A stretch of DNA of 64,000 nt, taken from contig CM042090.1 in NCBI GenBank assembly GCA_023512835.1, positions 58,391,865 to 58,455,864 on the forward strand, read 5' to 3'. Origin of the DNA: Taxillus chinensis (Eukaryota > Streptophyta > Magnoliopsida > Santalales > Loranthaceae). A program made the position numbers and the translations under genes. The notes under the pieces were generated by a model. The model was not told the origin of the DNA and ran no database searches. It worked only from the letters and a program-made list of their open reading frames with translations. Numbering within the stretch: position 1 is the first letter of the stretch; every line of letters begins with the position of its first letter. Positions 46,450-55,098 of this stretch are shown one piece after another.

Positions 46450-47589
46450 ATGATTTTATCTGAGGCTGCTTTCTCCGCCCAACTCGATCGCCTTGCTGAG
46501 GACAGTCGTCTTCAGACCCAGGCCCTTTCTGACCATGTCCGGGCCATGGGTGCTGAGCTTCTTTCTGCCTTCTCCTCTACCTCTCTCTCCATGGATCAGA
46601 AGCTTGAGCGGCTTGCTGTGTCTTTCTCTGACTTGTCTACCTCCATTGCGGACTTAACGCAAGTCGTGGCTAGTCCCTCCCGCTCTTGCCGATCTGCCAA
46701 ACCGGGGGAGAAATCATCTGATCCTTCCCCTCTTTCCACTACTGGCGTTGCCTCTCACAAACGGTCTACACCTGCTCTTCCTCCAGGCCTTCCAGTGCCT
46801 AAACGCAGCCGTTTCTCCACTCGTCAGACCAGCTCTCCCACTCCTCCTGTTCCATCTGGTGCCATCTCCTTCCTCCCATCATACGCGGAATTGCATCTGG
46901 ATGATGCTGATGGGAGCATTCTTGCTGCGGCCAAGGCCTATGCCTTCTCCACTGTCGAGCGCCGATGTGTGTCTGCCTCGTCCCCCTTCGAACCTCAAGA
47001 CATCCGGACCATACTGTCTAAGGAGGGACAATTTTCCACTGACGACATCGACAACTATGCTCTGGCAGTAAAGATGGAGTTAAGGCTATTCCCTTCTTTA
47101 CTTGAGGAAGGCCTTGATTTTGATGTTCTTCCTTGCTGGGTTGAAAACCAGTTTCCTGCTGTGGACGTTATTCTATCCTACATCTATGGTACAACAGAGA
47201 ACAGCCGACCATGGACCTCTTTGTCCATCGTTTTCATCCCCTTCCGGGTCGACTCCCCACATTTCATACTGACTGTTTTTCTGATCAAAGAGAAGAAAAT
47301 CTTGTTTCTGGATTCTCATCAGGTTGTTGACCACCCGATTAGAAAGAATCAGATGAGGAGTCTCGTTCGAACCTTGTCGGATGCAATTAGACAGAGTTCT
47401 CTCTACGAAGACTTTGATCTACCGCCTCTTGGTCAGGATGAAGTACTTATGAGGACGATCTGGAACAAGAAGAATGTGCCCCAGCAACCCGATGGAAACA
47501 GTTGTGGAGCCTTTGTCTGCTACTTCTTGAAATCTATTATCTCCTTCGATGATGACTGGAAAAATATCATCGAGTTCTCCAAGAAGTAG
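46450..47589 (+). CDS. Ulp1/SENP-like C48 cysteine protease (C-terminal half of copia A env-position gene)
   Basis: An uninterrupted 379-codon frame. Residues 1-75 form a predicted coiled coil (LDRLAEDSRLQTQALSDHV). KRS at 104 and PKRSRF at 117-122 look like a nuclear signal. Residues 135-250 are a conserved pre-domain, and the protease is at about 250-379: RPWTSLSIVFIPF, His271 in PHFIL, Asp288 in FLDSHQ, Gln346 and Cys352 in QQPDGNSCGAFVCYFL. The His-Asp gap of 17 and the Gln six before Cys are those of SENP/Ulp1 enzymes, which cut SUMO or related modifiers. The substrate here is unknown. The chain probably begins at 44927; the ATG at 46450 is internal. A TAG at 47587 ends it, while the second tandem copy suggests about 22 further codons. 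Confidence 0.85.
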   Translation: MILSEAAFSAQLDRLAEDSRLQTQALSDHVRAMGAELLSAFSSTSLSMDQKLERLAVSFSDLSTSIADLTQVVASPSRSCRSAKPGEKSSDPSPLSTTGVASHKRSTPALPPGLPVPKRSRFSTRQTSSPTPPVPSGAISFLPSYAELHLDDADGSILAAAKAYAFSTVERRCVSASSPFEPQDIRTILSKEGQFSTDDIDNYALAVKMELRLFPSLLEEGLDFDVLPCWVENQFPAVDVILSYIYGTTENSRPWTSLSIVFIPFRVDSPHFILTVFLIKEKKILFLDSHQVVDHPIRKNQMRSLVRTLSDAIRQSSLYEDFDLPPLGQDEVLMRTIWNKKNVPQQPDGNSCGAFVCYFLKSIISFDDDWKNIIEFSKK

Positions 47590-47792
47590 ACAATGGCACT
47601 ACGAAAGCATGCAGCAAGGATGATCTTCAAATATAGTAAGCCGTATGTACCATAATTTATATCTGTACTAAGGCTTAATGTATTCCTGCTGTAACTGAGT
47701 GGAACTGTTCACTTTAATCCTTACCTCTGTGTTATTTGCTGCCTTACCGGATCAGATTACAACGGGTTTGGCATATCCATATTGGAGGAGAT

Positions 47793-48340
47793 TGTTGGAT
47801 CAAACCGAGAATTTGGATAATGCGGAACAAACCCTATGTAATTTGACTCGAGATGTTTCATGTTTACCATTAAGTTTGTGCAGATGAGTTAACTCTAAAT
47901 CCGGATCTACTCGTGTGAGAACAAAGCTAAGGACAGGATACATAATCCTGATCCGGATCATCATGAGTATCGTCATTCATTTGGTACATAACCGAGTCTT
48001 TATCTGGAGTAAGGACTTTTCGTGCGGACTAAATTCTTGACAAATCGACTTGAGGAACCCGTGTCTAACTCTCAATTTGACTAAGTCAATTGAAAATGAA
48101 TAAGATTCCAAGTCTATCACTTGCACGGAATAAGAGAGACTTTTTACGAAGAGAGAATCGAAATTGTCACTCCACCGGACTAAAGAAAAGGAAAACACGG
48201 ACCGAGAAATCCGAGTCTCATTTGAACGGAGCAAGGACAATTGTTGCGGAGTAAGGAACCTTATGATGGACTAAGAAGATCTTTGCTTCATCATTTCCAA
48301 GCCGCTTTCATTACAATCAGCTCGCTTTGTCCCGATGTAA
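47793..48340 (+). repeat. Copia A LTR fragment in tandem unit 1
   Basis: It starts TGTTGGATCAAACCGAG after the PPT and ends at CCCGATGTAA, where the next gene-end copy begins. No TATA box is included. Confidence 0.88.
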
Positions 48341-48501
48341 ACAGTTGTGGAGCCTTTGTCTGCTACTTCTTGAAATCTATTATCTCCTTCGATGATGACT
48401 GGAAAAATATCATCGAGTTCTCCAAGAAGCGGAGACAATGGCACTACGAAAGCATGCAAGCAAGGATGATCTTCAAATATAGTAAGCCGTATGTACCATA
48501 A
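48341..48501 (+). pseudogene. Second copy of Ulp1 gene 3' end
   Basis: It carries NSCGAFVCYFLKSI and continues in frame through RQWHYESMQARMIFKYSKPY to a TAA at 48499-48501, showing the likely true C-terminus. The first copy has a TAG instead where this copy reads CGGAGA. It lacks the His and Asp region and cannot be a protease alone. Confidence 0.85.
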
Positions 48502-48638
48502 TTTATATCCGTACTAAGGCTTAATGTATTCCTCGTAGAATCGAGTGGAACTGTTCACTTTAATCCTTACCTCTGTGTTATTTGCTGCCTTACCGGATCA
48601 GATTACAACGGGTTTGGCATATCCATATTGGAGGAGAT

Positions 48639-49187
48639 TGTTGGATCAAACCGAGAATTTGGATAATGCGGAACAAACCCTATGTAATTTGACTCGAGAT
48701 GTTTCATGTTTACCATTAAGTTTGTGCAGATGAGTTAACTCTAAATCCGGATCTACTCGTGTGAGAACAAAGCTAAGGACAGGATACATAATCCCTGATC
48801 CGGATCATCATGAGTATCGTCATTCATTTGGTACATAACCGAGTCTTTATCCGGAGTAAGGACTTTTCGTGCGGACTAAATTCTTGACAAATCGACTTGA
48901 GGAACCCGTGTCTAACTCTCAATTTGACTAAGTCAATTGAAAATGAATAAGATTCCAAGTCTATCACTTGCACGGAATAAGAGAGACTTTTTACGAAGAG
49001 AGAATCGAAATTGTCACTCCACTGGACTAAAGAAAAGGAAAACACGGACTGAGAAATCCGAGTCTCATTTGAACGGAGCAAGGACAATTGTTGCGGAGTA
49101 AGGAACCTTATGACGGACTAAGAAGATCTTTGCTTCATCATTTCCAAGCCGCTTTCATTACAATCAGCTCGCTTTGTCCCGATGTAA
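48639..49187 (+). repeat. Copia A LTR fragment in tandem unit 2
   Basis: Same extent as the fragment in unit 1, from TGTTGGATC to CCCGATGTAA. It differs by a few substitutions and single-base indels. Confidence 0.88.
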
Positions 49188-49312
49188 ACAGTTGTGGAGC
49201 CTTTGTCTGCTACTTCTTGAAATCTATTATCTCCTTCGATGATGACTGGAAAAATATCATCGAGTTCTCCAAAAGCGGACAATGGCACTACGAAAGCATG
49301 CAGCAAGGATGA
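49188..49312 (+). pseudogene. Third copy of Ulp1 gene 3' end
   Basis: NSCGAFVCYFLKSIISF is again readable, followed by a three-base-shorter joint (CCAAAAGCGGACAATGG) that shifts the frame and ends in TGA near 49310. Only the tail of the protease is present. Confidence 0.85.
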
Positions 49313-49480
49313 TCTTCAAATATAGTAAGCCGTATGTACCATAATTTATATCTGTACTAAGGCTTAATGTATTCTCTGTGAATCGAGTGGAACTGTTCAC
49401 TTTAATCCTTACCTCTGTGTTATTTGCTGCCTTACCGGATCAGATTACAACGGGTTTGGCATATCCATATTGGAGGAGAT

Positions 49481-50588
49481 TGTTGGATCAAACCGAGAAT
49501 TTGGATAATGCGGAACAAACCCTATGTAATTTGACTCGAGATGTTTCATGTTTACCATTAAGTTTGTGCAGATGAGTTAACTCTAAATCCGGATCTACTC
49601 GTGTGAGAACAAAGCTAAGGACAGGATACATAATCCTGATCCGGATCATCATGAGTATCGTCATTCATTTGGTACATAACCGAGTCTTTATCTGGAGTAA
49701 GGACTTTTCGTGCGGACTAAATTCTTGACAAATCGACTTGAGGAACCCGTGTCTAACTCTCAATTTGACTAAGTCAATTGAAAATGAATAAGATTCCAAG
49801 TCTATCACTTGCACGGAATAAGAGAGACTTGTTACGAAGAGAGAATCGAAATTGTCACTCCACCTGGACTAAAGAAAAGGAAAACACGGACCGAGAAATC
49901 CGAGTCTCATTTGAACGGAGCAAGGACAATTGTTGCGGAGTAAGGAACCTTATGACGGACTAAGAAGATGTCGCTTCATCATTTCCAATCCGCTTTCATT
50001 ACAATCAGCTCGCTTTGTCCCGATGTAAAACAAACCCGTTGACAACCTAACTCCTTACACGTTGATCACGCGGATATGTGGACGCGGTCTCAAATGCAAT
50101 TGGAATCAAGCAAGAATTCATCACAACTTATACTTCCAATATTTCGAGCTCCACATCCAGGCAGATAAAGCTTCAACATTTTCCGATGAAGAACTTCAAT
50201 GCTTCACACCGCTCGGAAAATGCGGTTCCAAAATAGATTCCTAGGATGTATATATATACCTGAAGCAATGTAAATAGTGTGTGTGTGAGCTTAGAACATA
50301 CGAAGACTTACAATCGTATATCGCGTGAAAAAGCTCATACGGAGATTTACCGACCAAGTGTGTGTAACTATAATAGGGTGTTGTGTTGTAATCAGCTAAA
50401 ACACTGTTTTGCTTCGTTGTAATTATCTTTACATAATAAAGCAACATACTTCCACTACCTGGTTAACCTTCCACACCGATTCTATCCGTTTAACCAGAAT
50501 GAGTGTCTAAGCCATTAAGAGAGAGAAAGAATTTTCAAAGAGCCTATTCCCCCCCCCCCCCCGCCTTCTAGGCTCTCCGGGACCAACA
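49481..50588 (+). repeat. Copia element A 3' LTR, complete
   Basis: It opens TGTTGGATCAAACCGAG and closes GGGACCAACA (1108 bp), followed by GAAAG. It keeps the segment the 5' LTR has lost (AGGACAGGATACATAATCC) but has fewer GGAGTAAG motifs. It includes a TATA-like run near 50250 and a poly-C run (50549-50561) where length may be uncertain. Confidence 0.9.
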
Positions 50589-51030
50589 GAAAGCATGTCA
50601 TCTTCCAGTTGAGCTTGAGCATAAGGCATATTGGGCAACTCGATATTTAAATATGGATGCTCAAAAGGCTGGTGAAGAAAGATTGCTACAACTGAATGAA
50701 CTGGAAGAATTCAGACGATCAGCTTATGAAAATGCCAAGATCTATAAAGAGCGAACCAAGCAGTGGCATGACAAGCACATTTCTTCAAAACAATTCACAG
50801 TGGGACAAATGGTATTATTATTCAACTCCAGATTAAAGCTCTTTCCAGGGAAGCTTAAATCAAAGTGGTCAGGCCCATACCATATCCGTGAGATAATGAA
50901 GAATGGAGCCATCCGTATACAGTCAGGGATAGATACTCCATTCCTTGTAAACGGACAAAGATTGAAGCCCTATGTGTGTAAGGAACCACTCGAGAAAATG
51001 GTGATTTACCTCAAGGATGAGGCAACTTAA
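50589..51030 (+). pseudogene. pol: Athila-like element H integrase C-terminal domain
   Basis: After the GAAAG duplication the frame continues the integrase interrupted at 13568 and stays open to the TAA at 51028-51030. Residues include EEFRRSAYENAKIYKERTK, RLKLFPGKLKSKWSGPYHI and VNGQRLKPY, the usual DNA-binding end of Athila integrases. There is no internal stop in this part. Confidence 0.9.
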
Positions 51031-51832
51031 TTGTCACCCAGGATCAGTCTAGCTAGGACCCTAAACAAGTGCTCCCAGGAGGCAGCCCGGTCTAATATTG
51101 TTTGCTTTGTGTGTTAAGTGTTATAGGAACTTAAACTTTTTCCAAGCGAGGACAGTAAGTTCAGATGCACAGGACGAAATTCAAAGTGGTCGGATGAATA
51201 ATTTTCACCCGACCTTCATTCGATCAAAGACATCATGGAGGCCAAACTGTTTTAACAGTCACGGTGAAGAAAAGGACGAAAAAGCGGGTTGGTCGGGTGA
51301 AGCCTTTCACCCGACCTTCACCCAACCTTTACCCGACCGAGTTCATAAATTACCAACCGACTCCAAAATGCTTTAGAAGGTTAACGGTGAAGAAAAGGAC
51401 GAAAAAGTAGATTGGTCAAGTGAAGCCCTTCACCCGACCTTCACCCGACCAAAACTAAAAATTCCAGAATGCTTAGTTTCATCCCCAGAAGCTCCACGGT
51501 GTAGAAAAAATTGAAAAATCCGGTGGTCGTGTGAAGCCTTTCACCCGACCTTCACCTGACCAGAGCAATAATTGAGGGAATCTTATCTTTTTACTGCTAT
51601 GCCACTTGTCATCAGCTTATTGGAGGCGCCACCTCATCCACCAACTCTAGAAACTTCATCCAAGTGCTATAAAAGGAGGTGCAGCCTCCTCATTTCTCTT
51701 CACCCGACCAAAGGAGCTCCCTTCTGTCTCTGATTTTCTTGCCGGAAATTTTGGCCAAAATTTCGCCGGAATCTTGCCGGAGTAGTTCTTGTCCTACCAG
51801 CAGGTGCCTCAGTCCCTCCTCAATCATACCAG
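51031..51832 (+). other. Element H leader of the env-position gene with GGTCGGGTGAA/TTCACCCGACC repeats
   Basis: About three imperfect units of roughly 110 bp (51185-51560) each contain TTCACCCGACC runs facing a GGTCGGGTGAAG-type motif, so each can fold as a hairpin. The same motif returns in the 3' LTR (55350-55615). GAGCTCCCTTCTGTCTCTGA and CT-rich sequence near 51710 resemble a leader. No convincing gene. Confidence 0.65.
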
Positions 51833-52660
51833 ATGGCTGTTTTTCCCCGATATTGCTTGGATTGGGCCTCTTTTGCCCAAAGTACAGTCTCATGGAAGCC
51901 AGGAGTGATGCAGGAACTAGAAGCAGGTGGAATCCGGCAGCTATGCTCTGATCCTTCGCCTTTTCTTCCTAATGGAGCTGGCGAGTTCTATGATTCACTC
52001 TACAAGGAGACAAGGAATGGTGAAGATTGCTTAGTGGGCATAGTGCAAGGATTTGAGGTGGTGGTTTCGGTTGGAATTATCCATCAAATATTCTAGTTGC
52101 CTGAAGTAAGTGCTCCCCTTCCTAATCTGACTAGTCAGGAACATAGCATGGCTTTAAATTATCAAGACCCAGGTGGATCAGCTAGGAGGTACTGCAAGAA
52201 AACTGGTTTTCAAATGCATGTTAGGTTCTTGGCTATATTATTAGGCAAATGTGTTTTTAGTCAGCACCCTAAACAAGAATCAGTTATTCATGAGCACTTG
52301 TTATGCATGTATGCTGTGGTCATCTTACTGAGTTATTTACTCAGGTAAGATCATGTTGGAGCAATATCCTTACTTAGCACAACTTACTTCCGTGACTCCT
52401 TACCCCCGGGGTTCATTATGAGGAGCATCTCGAGAGGATGGCACACTTGCTGTCCGTTTGGTGGGCCGTGTCTTTCGGCGTGTCCATGGTTATGAGTCAC
52501 ACCAAGCAGCTGCCCCTCCTTCACCACAAGTGACATCAGAAAGCCCTCACCATTTATTCCATTTTTCAAGATAGCCTTCTTTCTTTCCGGCCACCGAAGA
52601 ACCTCCTGAGCCCAGCCGCGCTTCCTCTTTCCAGGCACCTGATTATTCTGATTTTCCAAC
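51833..52660 (+). pseudogene. Element H env-position gene, N-terminal (Athila env-like/plant-transposon type) domain
   Basis: One frame runs from the ATG at 51833 to 52348 with a single in-frame TAG (52094-52096), giving FYDSLYKETRNGEDCLVGIV and then NLTSQEHSMALNYQDPGGSA and SVIHEHLLCMYAVVI. Later blocks continue in other frames to about 52640. The pattern (helical domain with a conserved histidine-rich HEHLLCMYA block) is what Athila env-like proteins show. Start and exact family are uncertain. Confidence 0.55.
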
Positions 52661-52670
52661 TTAACAATTC

Positions 52671-53009
52671 ATGGATCAGCTAAACACTTTGGCTCGGTTG
52701 GTGGAAGTTTCACACCAAGCTCACACAAAGAAGTTAGCTGGTCTTTTCTCTTTTGTGAGGGGATTCACTAAGCGCAAACAAAAAAGTCCACACCCACCGT
52801 CACCACCTGTTGAAGAGGAGGAAAATATTGAAGAGGAAGAGCCTGTTGAAAAAGAAGCACCTGCTCCAGCTATATATGGATACTTGGCAAACCAACCATA
52901 TTCCTCTTATTCTCCAATGACTTCCCCGTGCCTATTTATATTCCAGATGAACTCATGACAGAGGAACCTTCTCCTCTACAACCTTCTCGAAGACCGCCAT
53001 CCTCCCGGG
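52671..53009 (+). pseudogene. Element H env-position gene, acidic/proline linker
   Basis: An open frame of 95 codons contains a basic KRKQKSPHPPSPP stretch followed by EEEENIEEEEPVEKEAPAP. It sits between the N-terminal domain and the protease, as the Pro/Ser linker with basic cluster does in copia A. A frameshift near 52925 leads to the protease frame. Confidence 0.6.
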
Positions 53010-53831
53010 TTGCTTAGCAAAGCTGCGATGACACGCATGCAGGGTCGCAAGAAGGAGGCATCCTTCTGGAAGGTCCTTGATATTTTTGTGCCACCTGGGA
53101 TAACAACACCATCCGCTCAAGCCGAATATATTGCCTTCAAACATAGCAATGCCGACTTATACCGAAGCACAGGTTTCGCCCAGTATACATTTCCCGCAAA
53201 CCTACGCTATATCACACAGCGCCATTGGTTTGATAGCTCTGATATTTCCAACTTTGGGTATGCCTTACGGATTGCCATTCGCCGGTTTTCTACGGTTTTT
53301 CCTTTAGGAAGCCGTGCTTTGAGATCCTACCTACCATGTCCTATCAACCAAGTAATGCCGGCTTCCATCTTCCAACAATACATTGAGGGCCGTTTCAATG
53401 GTTTTCAGCCATGGGTTACACTTGACTTCGTCCTCATCCCTGTACACTTCATGAATCACTTTGTGCTCTTACGCGTCAACCTTTGTTCTTTGGTGGTCGA
53501 GCTCTTTGATTCTTATGCTCATCCAGAGCCCAGTGACCATCTCCTTTCCCTCTAACATTCCATCGTTTCAAACATCAGTGATGCCTTACACACCTCTGGT
53601 TTCTTTTCCCAAAGCGGCAGACAGCCACCTTCACCACGCCTTCCACTCTTCTAGCGCCAGAGCATTCTGCAACAACCGAATATCAACGGTTGTGGAGCAT
53701 TCGTGTATTACTACATGACCGCTTGTGTTCAGGCTTATGGCGGAACGTGGACAACCGTCCTAAAACTCTCACCTGATGCACCGAGGGAAATAGTTGCTCA
53801 ATTCATCTACTTTTTCAGCCAACCGGTGTAG
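53010..53831 (+). pseudogene. Ulp1-like C48 protease of Athila-like element H
   Basis: One frame covers 53010-53831 with two in-frame stops (TAA 53553-53555, TAG 53652-53654). Counting from 53010, the pre-domain has RHWFDSSDISNFGYALRIAI. The protease has QPWVTLDFVLIPVHF, His150 in NHFVLL, Asp167 in ELFDSY, and Gln222 with Cys228 in QQPNINGCGAFVYYYM. His-Asp spacing is 17 and Gln-Cys is 6, equal to copia A. The pre-domain aligns by eye with copia A 196-266 (DDIDNYALAVKMELRLF, RPWTSLSIVFIPF). So it is homologous, not just the same fold. Both stops lie between Asp and Cys, so this copy is inactive as read. Confidence 0.8.
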
Positions 53832-55098
53832 TTCAGGTACTTCTCTCCTTACTTTCCTCTCATTTTTGGCATGAAGACCATGCCTTGGTTTAAGTGTGAA
53901 GGAGGGGAAAGTGTTGCACACTTTTATATTTGTTTCGTTTGATTGCATTTTTTTTTGTATCCCTTGTATATACATTGCATGATTGATTGATTGCATGAAG
54001 GCTTGCTTGACTTTGGAGATAGCATATGGTCTAGGATAGAGGCACCCGCACCTACTTGAAGTATATTGTGTATATTGGAAGTAATGCTTAGACTCTTTAA
54101 ATTATTTTCTCTATGCTTGGAATGATATCATTATATGCATGAGCCAACACTTGGGTTCGTACTAGGTTTTCATGTTTAAATGCAAAAGCTTGCTTAATCT
54201 TTGGAGTTGTGTGATTAGAGAGAAATAGTCCATCACCGCAATTATCTTTTTATGAGGGATTTTAGCTCTTGGTTGATGAGCTTGGGCAAGTGCATGTTTG
54301 ACCTACTTATGGTGATTGATTTGTGCTAAATAAGATAGGCTAGAGTCACATGCTACTGCGATGTGGGTAGCTTAGTTGATGCTCCTTAGTACTGACTCTA
54401 CTTTATTTAAAAAAAAAACAAAAACAAAAAAACAAAAACAAAAAAACAAAAAAAAAAAAAAACAAAAACAAAAACAAAAATCTAGTGGCAATTGTGTAAA
54501 TGGGGTTTTATCATCTTTCGAGGATTACCCGCTCCTCTCTCAAATAATTATATTGTACACCCCATATGTTTGTGCCACTTTTAGTTGTGTTTTGATACAT
54601 TTAAGATTTTCTGAGTCTACATCTTTTAGGTTGAGCATCATTTGGGTAACTCACCTCTCGCGGTGGCATGTGGCAAAGGCTACGGTTTGTGGTAAGACTG
54701 GATGTGTCACCATAAGAAAGGACTGCTTGTACTCACTTAAGGTCTGAAAACCCTTAGAGGTACTGAGAGTGAGTGATGTGAGACTTACACTTGAGTGAGG
54801 CAGCCTTGTTTCCATTGTGAGAACTCCATGGACTTGCTTGTTATGCTTTTAATCTGATTAACTTGGTTGTTCCTTAGTATTGGTCAGGATTGTATATAAT
54901 TGTTAGACTAAGTATAAGAAGACAATGCAAAGTGTTTTGGGCTGCACTCTAATCATGCAATGCACTTTCATATATTACATGTGTTTTCTGCTAACCATTA
55001 TCTCACTTGTGATTTTCCTTTTCTTATTTTTCACTTGCTTGATTGAGTGTTTATTTCTTTTCTTGCTCGGGACGAGCAAGGTTCAAGTGTGAAGGAGA
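53832..55098 (+). other. Element H 3' untranslated region
   Basis: Non-coding, ending near GGACGAGCAAGGTTCAAGTGTGAAGGAGA, a block typical of Athila elements just before the PPT and LTR. It contains a low-complexity A/C tract at 54408-54480. The region 53832-54400 and 54500-55060 shows no motif I recognise. Confidence 0.6.
54408..54480 (+). repeat. A-rich AAAAAC low-complexity tract
   Basis: Runs of A with single C at 5-8 base spacing. Its product is a Lys/Gln repeat without meaning. Confidence 0.9.

Larger units (their letters stand above)
47498..49187 (+). repeat. Tandem duplication of Ulp1 3' end plus LTR 5' part (two extra units)
   Basis: Units begin at ACAGTTGTGGAGCC, positions 47498, 48341 and 49188, spacing 843 and 847 bp. 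Each holds the codons from the catalytic Cys motif to the gene end, the 3' untranslated segment, the PPT and about the first 545 bases of the LTR, ending CCCGATGTAA. Units 1 and 2 stop there; unit 3 continues into the full LTR. The joint pairs gene sequence CCCGATGGAAACAG with LTR sequence CCCGATGTAAAACA, a short homology. Confidence 0.9.
13569..50588 (+). mobile_element. SIRE/Maximus-like Ty1/copia element A with Ulp1-type gene
   Basis: The insertion is bounded by GAAAG at 13564-13568 and 50589-50593. Its own sequence is 13569-15522, 35514-41459 and 44253-50588, about 14.2 kb in all. Order: 5' LTR, Met-tRNA-type primer site, gag, [Tat element D], rest of gag, protease, integrase, RT, RNase H, spacer [with chromoviral LTR/TRIM insertion], env-position gene with Ulp1-like protease, then a 3' LTR region amplified into three tandem units. 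Element B is a second copy of the same family. Confidence 0.9.
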
